From Dioszegia crocea (Eukaryota > Basidiomycota > Tremellomycetes > Tremellales > Bulleribasidiaceae), in assembly GCA_001600615.1 (NCBI GenBank), contig BCKK01000003.1:1474181-1538180 (forward strand): DNA of 64,000 nt, in the 5' to 3' direction. The number at the start of each line of letters is the position of its first letter. Position 1 is the stretch's first letter. A program made the position numbers and the translations under genes. Below are positions 45,624 through 58,949 of the stretch, piece after piece. The notes below the pieces were generated by a model. It was not told where the DNA came from and did no database searches. It saw nothing but the letters and a program-made list of their open reading frames with translations.

Positions 45624-48600
45624 ATGAGAGGTGTGTATACTCCTATCAACCTTGAAGACATCAGCAACCCTCTGGAGGCTATGTCGTCGAGCCACAAACT
45701 CAACGGCGAGAAGCCCGCAAATCAGACGAAAACGATAGATGACCTGTTTGGTCTGTCGGACGAACCGAACGATGACCCGTTTAACGAGCTTGGGCATGAT
45801 GAGCCGGTAGTGGAGGTGGACGATGCGCCGGATGCGCCGGAGCAAGAAGAGAGTGTAAAGGCACTACAAGTGGATATGGAGGGGGAAGATAGCCAAGACC
45901 CTTTTGCTGGGATAGGAGAGCCGGCAGCAGAGGAGGCCGAGCCTCTGCAACCGGAGGAACCTACACCGGTAGATGCGGCTGAGCCAGAGCAGGAAGTGGA
46001 GAGTGCAGAAGTGTCTCAAATGGAGGTGACAGAGCCAGAGGAGGCAGATCCTTTTGCTGGGATCGGTGAGGCGGTGGAGGAGCAGGAGCCGGTAACGGAA
46101 ACAGCGGAAGAATCCTCGGTCGAGGCTGCTTCTGAAGTAGACGCTGCCGAGCTCGCACGGCAGAAATACTACGCCGATCTATTGGCGGAGTTCGAGGACG
46201 ATGTCGTACCGTCTCCAGGAGCCGCCGCACCGGAGGTGACAGCTGCATCCGAAAATAGCCGCGAGCTCGATCTTCCACCCTCTGCACCGACCCAATCTTC
46301 ACAACTACCCCCTCCCGTCCAAGCCCTCTTTGGCGAGGATGACTCGACATTCGATGACTTCCTCGGTGGAGGTGCGGACGAAGCACCGACGACACCTCTT
46401 CCGGGCTCAGCTCCAGATTTGTCAATTGAGAACTCCCCAACTCCTCAACATCCGGGCGATACCTCCGTTCAGAGCCTGTTCTCGAATGCGAGTGATTGGC
46501 TAGATGACACGACGATGGATGAGTCGTATGCTGGTCAAGAAGGCGAGGGGTCGAATGCCGCAGGGCCATTCTTGCCGTCAAGGCAGAGTCAATCGACGGT
46601 GGAGGAGGATGTGGAGGTTCCGGAAGGATGGATAGATGAGTATGGGAATTTTGCATATTACACCCCAGAGGATAAAGAGGCGGTCAGACAGACATTGTTA
46701 GCTGAGCGAGCTGCAAGTCGGGCTACGGCACCTGCTGTTGATGGTGAGCTTTGCCTTTCTTGCCTTTCTTAAGATGCGCAGGAGGAAGCTGATCGATCAG
46801 TACCTCAGCCTACAGGCTATAGTGAAAATGCCGCTCGGCGAACACCTCAGCCCGACCACCCCTCTCAATCCACCTTACCCGCCGTACAACATCCATACGC
46901 TCCACCCGTATTCTCTCGACATTCCACTGGTATCCCCACACCACAGCCTGCGGCCAATGTCAACGCCTACACCCCAGCACCAGTCACGAGCGCCTATACA
47001 CCCGCCCAACCCGCCCAAACTTCATATTTCCCCCCTACGCAATCCCAACCCGCGCCATATGATCCCTATGCTCCTCAATCCATCGCCTACACGCCGCTTT
47101 CCCAGCCTACGCCACCTTCCACACAGCGCGGCCCTTCACAGACCGCGCCAGTCCCTCCTAAACCCCAGCGAGTGGTTTCAAACGCTTACGACCCCCCCTT
47201 CCTCCGTCCCCAGAAAAGCTTTATAAGGCCCGTCACGGCCGCTCCGGCTTTCCCACCGCCCATGCCTGTAAGAGGCACACCGCCTGCTCCTGCGCCTGCA
47301 CCTCTCCCACCCTCAGGTCCACCCAGACGAACACCTAGTGTCCCACCTGCCTCATCTCTTGGTCTTAGCCGACTAAACCCCCCCATACCCGAGACTCCAT
47401 CATACGAACCCCAATCCTCCTATGAGCCCAACTACTCATCAGCACCTGCCACTTCCAATCGGGCCGCACCGCCCAGCCGGCCATCTTCACAGGCCTCCCA
47501 GCGGAAACAGCCAATACCTAACGCGTTTGATCCTCCACTCCGACCACCCAGCGTCTCCCGAGCTGTATCACGCTCGACTTTTGAACCTCCTCCGCCCGTA
47601 CCCCCTATGTCACTCCCTCTTGCACCTCCGCCTCAGGGCCCATCTCGGCCATCCAGCCGTGGAGGTCAAAAACGCGGTACACCGATGTTTGAGGCGCCGC
47701 CGCCATTACCCATCAAGCGGCCTACTGCGGAGGTGGAGGACAGGTATCGACAGCCAGGCATGCCTCCTCCTAGGGCTATAACGCCTGAGCAGATTCCGGT
47801 GGAGACTGTAAGACCGAGCGGCGTGCCGAGAGATGCAGGATGGCCGCATTTGACTGGATCGGCGGAAGATGACGATTCGGCTCCGGCAACGCCTGGATTT
47901 GGACCAGAAGCCGAGGCATCCCGGTTCGGAAAGCCAGTAGAGGAAGAGGATGATCCGGAGGGTGGGAGATGGGTGGATGATGAGGATGTGGGCAGTGCGT
48001 CGAGGCAGATGGACTTTGGAGAAGAGGATGGGTATTCAGCACGGCCGATACACAGCACCCAGCAAGCTACTCAGCCGTCGTCCTTTGCTCCTCCTCCTCA
48101 GCAGCAACCTCGACAACCTCCTCCCCCTATAGCTCGTCAGCAATCATATGACCCCTACGCCCCATCCGCCTCAGGCTCGGCGCCGGCTCCCGTACAGGAT
48201 GCATACGCTCCCACACATCGCAATCCTATATCCCCACCTACTCCGACTCAGGAATACTCTCCAATCAGCCACATCACATCTCCACCCAAACCTCGACCCC
48301 CTATCCCTGCCTTCTCTGCGCCATCCTCCGATCCCTACGCACCATCGTCCTCCAAACCCACCGAAGGTGCCTATCAGCCCTATCAACCTGCGGCTATCTC
48401 AATACCTGTCCAACCCCCCACACCCTATATGCCATCGTCGGACCCGTACGCGCCCTCTGGCGCAGGCCCGTCAACTTCGAGCCTGTACGCGCCTAATCGC
48501 TCAGTCTCTCCAGCACAGAACTCCTACTCCAATCTATACGCACCCGGCCGCTCCATCTCCCCTGCGCAGAGTTCCCACCTTAGCGCCTCACCCCAGGACA

Positions 48601-51550
48601 ACAATTACTTCCAATCCATGCACATCGACACATCGTACGTTCCTCAACAGGTACTTGAACAGCGGCCAGTATCCGAAGACCCGCTTGGAAGATGTACCGT
48701 CTCTGCCAAAAATGCCCCTTTGGCAATATTCGGATTTGGCGGTGTGCTCGTCACTGCTTTCCCGGGATCCGCAGAGGAATTGGCGGCAGTCGGACATAAT
48801 AGGACACCATCGTATGGTTATGCGTCTGGCAGGGGACAATTGCTCATTCGTCCGCTGGCAAGTGTGATGGAAATGGGTAATGGACAGTCTGATTCAAATC
48901 CTTTCCCAGGTCCATTACTGCTTGATCCGTCTCATCCCAAGGGGTCAGCAGGGGATAAGAAGAAGAAAGAAGGCGTGTTGGCGTATCTTGATGCAAGGGC
49001 GGATGAGATTGAGAGGGCTTTGCCATATTTGAAGAGTAGCGCGTCTGGGTCGAGGCGGGAAGAAGAGGGCAAATTGTTGTTGATTCGGTTGTTGAGTGCG
49101 CTTGTGATTGGCGACGGCAAATTCTCAGGAAGGTCAGTCTTCAATTCTTTCCTGTTGTTCAATGGAAGGGCTGACAATTCAGCCCTAAAGTGGAAGAAGC
49201 AATGAAGAAGGCCTTGGCATCTCCATCAGAATCTCACGCACTCATCACACCGGGCACACTCAACTCACCAGCCTACCCTTCATCGACCTCTGGATCGTCC
49301 AAACCTCTCTCTGCGCCCGGTCAGCTTTCCACCCTGTCTACCCTCCTGGTCATTGGGGACAAAAGCGAGGCCGTCGAATACGCCGTCAGCCACGGCCTCT
49401 GGTCACATGCTCTGGTCATAGCCAGCTCGCTCGGTCCAGAAGTATGGAAAGACACCATGACCAGGTTTACCAAGGAGGAACTGGCGGGTGAAGGAGTTGC
49501 GGGTCTGAAGGCTTCCTATGCCCTCTTTGCTGGATCTGACGCGTCGATTGGTGAGTTATTTAAGGCGACAACGCTGATAGTAGTTGACGATCTCTTCACT
49601 GCTGCCAACATCACAACCGATCCTGCCAAAGATCAATGGCGTGAAGTCATCGCGTCGGTTGTATTCAATGGCCGACCTGCAGATCTCGCATGCCTCGATG
49701 ATCTCGGCGGGAAATTCAGCCAGCGCGGCTTGCTCAATGTCGCTCATGCTTGGTAAGTCTACTTTTCGACTTGGTGCTAATGCCAGCTCTCTCCTCTCTC
49801 CCACATCACCCTTCGTCGATCCGGCTCCTGCCGCTTTCGATCGGCCAATATCCCTCGTTCAAAACACACGCAATGTCGATGCAATCCTCTTTGCTGAGAT
49901 TGCCGAGTATGCTCGAGCGGCCATCTCTGTACCCAAAGGCCTCGAAGTGCCTTTCCCCGGTCTACCAGGACTGTTGCCGTATAAACTACAAAGGGCCTGG
50001 CAAGCTGCCGAGCAGGGCGATGTGGATTCAGCCAAACGGTATGTTCCCAATTCTTAACACTGGCTGATGTTTAGGTATTGCCACGCCGTAGAGTCCACTT
50101 CGAAACTTGCCAAAACCGGTCCCGCACTCTTACTCCCTCACTACATCTCATCCCTCGAAGACCTTCTCGAAAGACTTACCGGCTCACCCTCTATCGAACC
50201 TGCCAAGGGCCTTTCGGCGCGGAAACAAACTACCAAACCCGGGTTGGATAAACTCGGTTCTTGGATTGGAGGACGGATCACTACGTTCATCGCAGGTGAT
50301 GACGATTCGTCTTCCACTGCCGCTGCGCCTAAAGTTACTCCTGCGGCCAAGGGGTCTGCGCCTGCTGGGGTTGTTGGACCTTTCAGTCATTTCAGCACCA
50401 TCAGCCCTGCCCCTTCGACGGATGTTAGTCGGAATGGCAGCGTCAATGACTTTGCCAATGGCAATGGAACGGGGAACGGGAATGGGTATTTGGGTGTCGG
50501 ATCTAGATCGGTTGGGATGCCGTCCCCGCAGAATGAGGTTCCGCCTTCTCTGGCGGGTGGAGGATATTCCGCCTGGGGAAGTGAGCCGGCGGCAGCGGTG
50601 GCCGATGAAGGGAATGACGATACTCCTTTAGCGGACGATGGGGTGGGAGAACTTCTTACTCCTATGGCGGCTATGACGTTTGGGGATACTTCGACGTCAT
50701 CGTACGCACCGAAGAAGGTGGATAGGGAGGAAGAGGATGATGAGGACGATTTAGGATTTGGGAATGCTGGATTATCCAGAGATCGAACGCCTCGACCGGC
50801 CGATAATGGGGATACGAAATCGACGGCGGCACCTAGCAAGAAGGCTGCAGATACCAAAAGCGATGAAGGGTCATTATCTAAGGATGATGGTGCTAAGCCT
50901 GCTGGATGGTTCAAGGGCTGGTGGGGCAAGAAGGAAGGAGATGCGGCTGGGCCCGGACCGATTCGGGCCAAATTGGGAGATGATAATGCTATGGTGTTTG
51001 ATAAAGATCTCAAACGATGGGTTGTAAAGGGTGTAAGTCTACCCATTTGGACGAGAGGCAAACCTGACGATTGTAGCAAAAACCCGAAGCGGCTCCAGCG
51101 GCACCTCCACCTCCTCCCCGCTCTCAGACTGTATCTCCTGGTAGATCATCCCGTCCTCCATCAGGTACAGGTCCACCCACTTCCCCATTCGGTACGACAC
51201 CACGATCGGTCTCCGGATCCGCATTCACGGCCACCTCTCGAAGTGGACCGCCTCAACCTCGCTCAGGACTCGCCGAGAGCGTTACGGCTGAGCAGGCTCC
51301 TCCGGCTGCTGCAGCGCTTAGTGCACCGAAACCCTCAGTTCCGGGTAATGGTGCACCGCCACCTCCTGGGCCAGGAGGAATGGGTCGGCCGCCAGGTGGT
51401 CCACCTGGAATGCCTAAACCGCCACAGGGAGCCAGTATTGACGATCTGCTCAGTCGACCACCTAGTAAGCGCCCGGCAAGCGCGGCGGGTAGGAAAGGAG
51501 CGAAGAATCGGTATGTGGATGTATTCCAGCAGGTGGCGGAAAGTAGCTAG
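45624..51550 (+). CDS. SEC16: Sec16, COPII vesicle scaffold at ER exit sites
   Basis: Seven exons (45624-46743, 46801-49132, 49183-49550, 49584-49752, 49787-50038, 50075-51032, 51077-51550) give 1,890 aa. The N-terminal third is acidic with DPFAGIG repeats and EVPEGWIDEYGNFAYY. A long Pro/Tyr/Ser-rich region follows (47000-48650) with repeated DPYAPS and LYAP-x-RS-[VI]-SPAQ units. The central conserved domain starts at DPLGRCTVSAKNAPLAIFGFGG and continues as an ACE1-like helical solenoid (LLVIGDKSEAVEYAVSHGLWSHALVIAS, the Sec13-binding part). The C-terminal domain includes WFKGWWGKKE and AKLGDDNAMVFDKDLKRWV. This is the standard Sec16 order. An inner ATG at 45681 is an alternative start. Confidence 0.92.
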
Positions 51551-51659
51551 CGGAGGAGACTTCAGCAAGTGCGTGTGTGCAGGTGTTGGATCGGACTGTT
51601 ACTTAAATGCATACAAGCGAAACCTGTCTTCGTGCCCCTTTCCATCCTCATTCCTTCAA

Positions 51660-52665
51660 CTACTCGGTGCTAAATCCTCGCGAGAATCCTCTGATGCGCG
51701 CCATCACGGTCTGGGCGTAATGCCACGCGGTCAAAGCTGGATCGGGGGGTGCCACATCACCGTGAAACGCCGAGGCATCAATAGCTTTGCCATTGAGACC
51801 CCGACGCCAGGCGTCGGACGGATGAAAGTAGTGGACGTAGAAAATCTCATCCTATCCCATCAGCAGATATCCGACCGCCAGAGATTCAGGCTCATCGCGC
51901 CATGCGTGACTCACTTTGTAGTATAGTGACCATTTTAAAGCATCATAGGCGCGATGCAAACGCTGATCTAGCAGCATACCCGCTTTAGGGTCGTACGAGT
52001 CGTCTGCATCACCGTAAATGGCTGTGTATACCTGAAGGTCTTAGAATATGCTTCACAGCGGACTTTGGCGCAGGCTCACATCCTCTCGGGCCCAGGGCAC
52101 AATGTGCGCGGCATCGCAATCCGACCACAGGCTGCCCGACACTATACAGTGCGTGTCTCGAGCTAACAGAGCTGATCTGAAATCCGAGTGGCAATCAGTG
52201 AAAAGTATCGCGGTACGACGTACCTGGTCAGAGGCACTTTTTGACCGATCGCTCGTGGTCCTCATCTCAGTGCCCACAGCAGGCAGCACCGATGTGGCAT
52301 TGGTTGGTCCTGGTGCGAACCACACCTCGCTGTTTTTACCTACATGGTTCAGTATTTTGTATGGCAACGTGAAATCTAGCGCTTGACTGACCTGCTTCAA
52401 TGAAACGGTATGTCCCCTCGGTAGGCTCGTGAGTTGGATCCACCGTCACACCATAACTATCAACGATAGAGCCGTGATGTTGTGGATCGGCGATCGTAAG
52501 CAAGGACACAACGAATGCGATGTAGCTCCAGGTATTGTCGCCGCAGCTCGAGAGGAAGTCAGTGGGAAATCGGGCAATCAAGGTGCCAAGGCATGACTCG
52601 ATGACTACTTTCGGGCTACGTGGCCATGAGCTAGAAGCCTTAGTATATTGTTCATCCTTGGGCAT
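51660..52665 (-). CDS. HNH nuclease-domain protein (HNH_2 type)
   Basis: Four exons, about 250 aa. The core is LLARDTHCIVSGSLWSDCDAAHIVPWARED, with the Cys and AAHIVP of fungal HNH_2 domains. The next exon has YDPKAGMLLDQRLHRAYDALKWSLYY, corresponding to the family's 'NGLLL..LH..FD' segment, then DEIFYVHYFHP. Such proteins are numerous and variable in basidiomycete genomes, and their role is not settled. The start (MPKDEQYTK) faces U1-70K across 177 bp. The stop is TAG at 51660-51662, close to the 3' end of Sec16. Confidence 0.7.
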
Positions 52666-52842
52666 GCTGAGTGGTTACTTGTCGATGCTACTGGTTACCA
52701 ATCTGGTTACCGCAGTGCTGTGCAACTACGAAAGTGCCACAGCTGCAACTTGAAATTTACTTCCGCCAGAGTTGACCGGACCTCAAGGCCTCAAGAACTT
52801 CAATCTCACTGCTACATTCTCTAGCTCAGCTGCCTGCACACC
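52666..52842. promoter_or_regulatory. 177 bp divergent promoter, HNH protein and U1-70K
   Basis: Both starts point outward from this short gap, so regulatory DNA must be shared. No TATA box is evident. Confidence 0.45.
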
Positions 52843-54579
52843 ATGACGGCCCTCCTCCCGCCCAATCTCCTCAAGCTATTCGCGCCCCGCCCGCCAGTAC
52901 CCTACCTAAAGCCCTTAACGCGAGATGAAAATGTCCGCGGGCCGAATAAACTCGTCGGTATTGCCCCGCTCAAACAGCGATTAAAGGACGAAGCGGACGA
53001 CGATGAGATCAAGCAGGGTCTTGCCGATAAGCCCATCACGCGTGTAGAGGGCGCGGCTGGAGGTAGCGGGACAGGAAACAAGACCAATGGGAAAGACGCG
53101 GATGGAGATGTTGAGATGGGGGAAGTGAAGGAGGAGGTTTCGCAGGATAAGCCTGTTAAGGCGTCGAAATCTGCGCCAGCGGAGGTTGCGGGGAAGAATA
53201 AGAAGGGCAAAGAGAGGAAATTGCCTAAGCCTAAGAATGACAAGATATCAAGGCTGGGCGTAGTGGGTCAGGAGGCTAGGAAGATGAGGAAAGAAGAGAG
53301 GGTGAAGCGGAAAGAGCAATACAAGAAGGATTCCGAGGCGAACTGTGAGTTCTCTAGCTAAGGCATCATCCTGCACAAATAATGCGTATCTTCGCTTGGC
53401 TGACTCTGTAGACAAACCCAATGAAGACCCCGCCGCGGCTGGTGACCCGTACAAAACTCTTTTCATATCTCGTCTGGTGAGCAGCTTCTAGGTACTCGAT
53501 ATCCCGAGCACTCAAGCTGATATTTTACAGTCCAAGAAAGTGACGGAAGATGATCTAAGAAGAGAATTCGAAATCTACGGCACTATCGAGCGGATACGGC
53601 TTGTTGTCGACAAAAAGGGCCACAGCCGGAGTTACGCATTCATCGTCTATGAGCGAGAACGCGACATGAAGGGTGAGCTTACTCGACGTTCCATTTGTTT
53701 GGTATACGAGATGATCGAGACAAGGCTGACATGTTAGCCGCCTACAAAGATGCCGAAGGGATCCCAATCCACAACAAGAAGATCCTAGTCGATGTTGAGC
53801 GAGGGCGTACAGTCAAAGGCTGGAAACCCCAGAAGCTAGGCGGTGGACTTGGTGGTCGACCCAAGCCGATAAAACCAGAAGAAATTGCTGCTCCACCACC
53901 AATGATGGGTGGGTTTCAACCACGAGGAGGATTCCGAGGCGGCTTTGGCGGAGACCGAGGGGGTGGATTCCGAGGAGGCGGGGGAGGCTTCAGGGGNGGG
54001 TTCGGGGGCGGTGATCGCGGTGGGGGTGGAGGCTTTGGTGGTCGAGGCGGGTTCGGGGGTGATCGTGGTGGCTTTGGCGGGGACCGTGGAGGCTTCCGGG
54101 GCGGTTTCGGAGGTGGGGATCGAGGAGGCGGCGGTGGAGGTGGATTCAGAGGCGGGTATGGCGGGGGAGACCAAGGCGGTGGTGGCGGAGGATTCGGTGG
54201 AGGGGGCCGAGGTGGATTTGGTCAAAATCAAACCGGGATCCAGGACTCTGGGTACGGTGGTGCCAGTCGCGGTGGAGGAGGTGGTGGCGGCTTCGGCGGA
54301 AGAGGAGGATTCCAGGGTGGTGGCGGAGGTGGCTATGGGTAAGTATATTCAGCGTATAGATAGTCGCTTTGCTAATGTTGCAGCCAACAAGGAGACGCAT
54401 CAGGCGGGTATGGAGGTCCACCAGGCGGAGGTCACAAGCGCGATCTGGACGGCGGGGCAGGTGGTGGAGGGGGAGGTTACGGTGGTGGTGCCTATGGCGG
54501 TGGAGGTCCACCTGGAGGCGGTATGGGGAGTGATGGCGGATATGGCGGAGACCGCGATTCGAAGCGACCGCGATATTGA
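52843..54579 (+). CDS. SNP1: U1 snRNP 70 kDa protein
   Basis: Five exons (52843-53344, 53412-53476, 53531-53672, 53738-54338, 54384-54579), 501 aa. The N-terminal U1-70K signature is [25 protein letters not shown]. The RRM has RNP2 LFISRL and RNP1 RSYAFIVY. After [22 protein letters not shown], the protein becomes a long RGG/FGG-rich tail rather than an RS/RD tail, ending DSKRPRY. An extra charged segment of about 100 aa separates the N-terminal motif from the RRM. An ambiguous base (N) at 53997 falls in the repetitive tail, so its length is less certain. Confidence 0.93.
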
Positions 54580-55720
54580 GCCAGGGATGCGGGAGGGATG
54601 TTATAAGTATAGGGTAAAGTATAGGTTTCGCCGCGCCGGATGTCTCATACGCACAGCGAGACAGCGGGATGAGGGTTTGATGGTCCGAAAGGGCTTCTCT
54701 CGTCCCCCGGGGTAGCGGCGGCTAAGTTAGGGTGATGATGGACAGAGGTCAAGTATTTAGTATCCCTCTTTTCCTTCGGGGCTTTTGTGCTCATCAGCAA
54801 AATGTCATGTGTACGCTTCAATGATTAAGAGTGGGTATAGGTAGGTGCTATATCCTGATGTTTAAAGTCCCACGACTAGCTCTAGGATCAGTAAGGTAAG
54901 AGGCACCAGTGAGTGGATAGAGAGGGCGAGAGAGTGATGGGGGCCCGGAACGCGCTTTCTGATTCCTTTACACAATCTTTGAATCTTATGCTTCTGGCGT
55001 GTACTCATGTATGGTCTCTGTCTCAAGCGAAGTCGGCTATGTCTGCCCTCTCACCTGGCTTTGTACGCAGAGTCAGTACATGAACCATCGCAACCTCAGT
55101 ATCTAAGGCACAAGCTTTTTCGACCGAAGATGCCCCGTGCCGGCATGTTACGGCATTTATGACGTCTTTGCCGCCGGCCGAAACGTGGGAACCAACGTTT
55201 CACATCCATCTATGGCGTGATTTATCGCAAAATCTCATGTCAAAGGCGACTTGTGGCATCTTCAAGTGGCCCTCCATCGCGCATCTATTCTTCGTCGATC
55301 CGAGCTCCCTCCATGCACGGAGAGTCCACAGACAGCACGAGATGGAAGCGCCAAGTCAGAGGAACAATCTATAAAAAGAAGCAAGTCGATACAATCAGCC
55401 AATGTCGAGCTGTGAGATGATGTACCGGGGCACCAGGATTATCAATCATTTTTGGCCGCCCGCACCTCCACTGATCACGCAAGCTGCAGTCTACGCGGTA
55501 TGGCGGGCTATGGAAATATGCCTGCCTGCTTGTCAGAGCTGATTCATCTTTCACTTCTTATATATCTCTTCTGTTCATTGTTCTCGTCTCTCACCTTCTC
55601 CTTTTCCACCTTCTGCCGCCACACCAAAAGATCTGCTGGCCTCGACCCAGAGCATCAGATCACTCGCCTCTCGCAGGTCTCATCCCTTGTCCCAGGCCGA
55701 AGAATTAGACTTTAGACACT
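54580..55720. other. intergenic region upstream of the sulfate permease
   Basis: 1.14 kb. A CRE-like ATGACGTC lies at about 55159-55166 and a CT-rich leader at 55545-55620. Nothing else was recognised; short open frames are not supported. Confidence 0.5.
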
Positions 55721-58150
55721 ATGGTTGGAGCAGCCTTCAAACGGAAGGTCAAGAACATTGTGGGAATAGACGACAATGCGCCACCAGTCGTTAGCATTTC
55801 GGACTGGGTGTCCCAGAACGAACGTGGTGTCTTGCCAGCTGTAAGTTCGACCCTACCTGTATTTGCGCCCAAAAGCTCACTCAGCAGGTCACTTCATACG
55901 TCCGCTCCCTCTTCCCCTTCATAGAATGGGCGCCACGGTATAACCTTACCTGGCTACTTGCCGATCTCGTTGCGTGAGTCCTGATCTTTCGCTGAACGTT
56001 ACCTTAGCTAACCCCTCAGCGGCATAACAGTTGGTATGGTCCTCGTCCCCCAATCCCTATCCTATGCCCAGCTCGCCAACCTTCCCGCCGAGTACGGTCT
56101 GTACGCCTCCTTCATCGGTGTCCTCACCTACGCATTCTTTGCCACCTCCAAAGACGTCTCCATCGGCCCCGTCGCCGTCATGTCTTTACAAACCGGGATT
56201 GTCGTCAACTCAGTCTACGAGAAGCTTGGCGACAAGTACACCAAACCCCAAATTGCCGTCTGCCTCGCCTTCATCTGTGGCTTCATTGTTCTAGCCATCG
56301 GTCTGCTCCGGCTTGGATGGATCGTCGAGTTCATCCCCCAGCCGGCAGTATCGGGGTTCATGACCGGTAGCGCTATCAACATTGCTGCCGGTCAAGTCCC
56401 CGCTCTGCTCGGTCTGGCAAAGAGGTTCAACACCAAGGATGCGACATACCAAGTCATCATCAACACTTTGAAGAATCTGCCGTACTGCTCGTGAGTTTTC
56501 TGACCCTCACGACGTTGGACTCTACTGACATCCAGACTCGACGCTGCATTTGGTATCCCCGCTCTGGTGACCCTATACGGTATCAAATGGGGCTGCCAAT
56601 GGATCGGGCAGAAGTACCCCAAGTATGCCCGACTCTCCTTCTTCGTCAGCTGCCTCAGGCACGCATTCGTCATCATCATCTTCACCGTCATCTCCTGGCG
56701 CGTCAACACCAACTCTGCCACCTCGCGCATTGCCCTCGTCGGTAATGTCCCCACTGGTCTTCGAGCCATCGGCCAACCCCGTATCACCTCAGAGCTCATT
56801 GGCGCAATGGGTGGTGATCTACCTGTATCCACCATCATTCTCCTCCTTGAGCACATCTCCATCGCCAAGTCGTTCGGTCGGTTGAACGGGTACAAGATCA
56901 ACCCCAACCAAGAGCTCATTGCTATTGGCGTCAACAACACCCTCGGATCCCTGTTCGGTGCCTACCCTTCCACCGGTTCATTCTCCCGCTCGGCCCTGAA
57001 ATCCAAGTCAGGCGTTCGTACCCCCGCGGCCGGTATCGCCACGGGTGTCGTCGTCATTGTCGCACTCTATGCCGTCGCACCCGCCTTCTACTTCATCCCC
57101 AGCGCCTCCCTCTCTGCCCTCATTATCCACGCCGTCGCCGACCTTGTCGCATCCCCCAAACAATCCTTTGCATTCTGGAAAGTCAGCCCCCTCGAATACA
57201 TCATCTTCGTCGGTGCCGTCCTCTGGTCCATCTTCTTCAGTATCGAGTCGGGTATCTACTGGTCACTCGCCACCTCCGTTGTTCTCCTCCTCGTCCGTCT
57301 CGCTCGACCCAAGGGACACTTCCTGGGTCGAGTCCGCATCCAGCCCGAGAACCCAGAGTATGGAGGCGCGCGTGACGTCTACGTCTCCCTCGAAGGAGAC
57401 AAGGGTGCCATCATGGATGTCAATGTTGAACCCCCACCCCCCGGAGTCATCATCTATCGCTTCGAAGAATCCTTCCTCTACCCCAACGCGTCATACATTA
57501 ACGACCGCATCGTCGATTACGTCAAATCCACCACCCGCCGCGGAAAGGATTATTCACACATCAGTAAAGGCGATCGACCATGGAACGATCCCGGACCCAA
57601 GGCCGGCGATGAAGAGGATGCCGAGCTTCAGCGCTCGCGCCCTCTTGCTCGTGCTGTCATCCTTGATTTCACCGCCGTTGCCAATATTGACACCACCGGT
57701 GTCCAAAATTTAATAGACACAAAGAAGGAGGTGGAGAAGTGGGCGGATAGGAAGGTGGACTTCCACTTCTGTGGTATTCTGTCGCCGTGGACTAGGCGGG
57801 CGCTAGTTGCGGGTGGCTTTGGGACGGGGGCAAAGAGGGACGGTACGAACCGAGAGATCGCTCCGGTCGTGCAGCATGGAGGGGATGTCTCGTCACCCAT
57901 CGCTCAAATCCGGGGTCCACATGACGAAGCATCAGGATCAGGATCTCGCACGCCATCGTCAGAAGGAGAGTACAGGGCGGAGAAGATTAGCAGGTCGTCT
58001 AGTGCCACAGACATCGAGAGCGGAGGAGGACGGGATTTGGCGGGTTCTGGGGCGAGCTCGCTTCACACTTCGAACCTGCTGGATACCCGTACGCCTATGT
58101 TTCACTTTGATCTTGCAGCAGCGTTGGCGTCACTGGAAGGGTCTAGGTAG
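55721..58150 (+). CDS. sulfate permease (SLC26/SulP) with STAS domain
   Basis: Plasma-membrane sulfate uptake protein. It opens with VTSYVRSLFPFIEWAPRYNLTWLLADLVAGITVG, the SulP start, then VPQSLSYAQLANLPAEYGLYASF, the family signature, and about 12 membrane segments including GSLFGAYPSTGSFSRSAL. The STAS domain near the C-terminus has VILDFTAVANIDTTGVQNL. The tail is Ser-rich and hydrophilic. Three short introns split the first third; the exon from about 56537 to 58150 is uninterrupted. The family assignment is certain; sulfate specificity is inferred from similarity to fungal Sul1/Sul2. Confidence 0.93.
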
Positions 58151-58949
58151 AGTCAGAATAGAAGAAATTAGATCCCAATACTTGTATTTCCATATAATGT
58201 CGCATAGTTTATGACATCGGGTTAGATTACGATGAATCAGTCTTGCATTGTACGGACCACTGTTCTGATGTCAAGAAGGGCCTCTCCCATTGATTACGGA
58301 GCTGTTTATGACTGGCGGGGCAGCCTCTGTAGATGTAGTATGGATCATGGTCAGAGAAGCAGAGAAGAGGTTTGCCGCCACTGTGTTTCAGATTTAGCCG
58401 GAGTTTATCCGGGGAGATTAGTGGCGAAGGGGGTCTGGCTTTGGCTGTCCATTCTTGCCCTTCATGCCTCTCAGTAGATATCCGCAGACACATACATATG
58501 GACCATGCGCACATTCACACTTTTCCAGGGCGAGACACTGGAAATAGCCCGATGGAGGCCTCGTCTCTGAGCCCCAATCCCTTCTTGCATATTGGCCCTC
58601 AATCTCTGACCCTGCCTGCCTCTCCCCCTAGAAGGATGCGCTAAGGCGGTTTCCACCACCTGCCCATACTAAACAGTCATCGCTCCCGATGTGCCGCCTC
58701 GAATAAATATACAAATCATTAGTAGACCTTCACAGGATGAGAGGTTAGTACGTCTGACTCCAGTAACAAACATCAGCGCTCAGCCCTAGTCTCGTCCTCT
58801 TGTTTCCCTTCTTAAACATGACCGCCGAGCCACGTACCATCCTATTACGCTGGCAGTCCTTCAGTACATCATCGTCAGTGGATGCAGGACAGGGTATACA
58901 AAGGTTGCATTTTATACCGGAATTGGAATCGTTCTTCGCGTCGAGCAAA
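58151..58949. other. convergent 3' intergenic region
   Basis: About 800 bp between the permease stop and the Sec61 gamma stop. A minus-strand frame continues past the last Sec61 gamma intron, but it is a splice artefact. No gene was recognised. Confidence 0.5.

Noticed and set aside
46744..46773. A possible 30 nt intron in Sec16
   Set aside because: It keeps the frame, but the next CAG at 46800 gives a 57 nt intron with a CTGAT branch-like motif, normal for this genome, and keeps the same frame; I used that.
50067..51926. 619 aa frame running past the Sec16 stop
   Set aside because: It reads through the intron at 51033-51076 in the wrong frame; the spliced exon gives the Pro-rich Sec16 end with a TAG at 51548-51550.
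53909..54715. 268 aa plus-strand frame over U1-70K
   Set aside because: A shadow of the GGN-rich repeat read in another frame (E/V/A-rich); the RGG frame continues the RRM protein.
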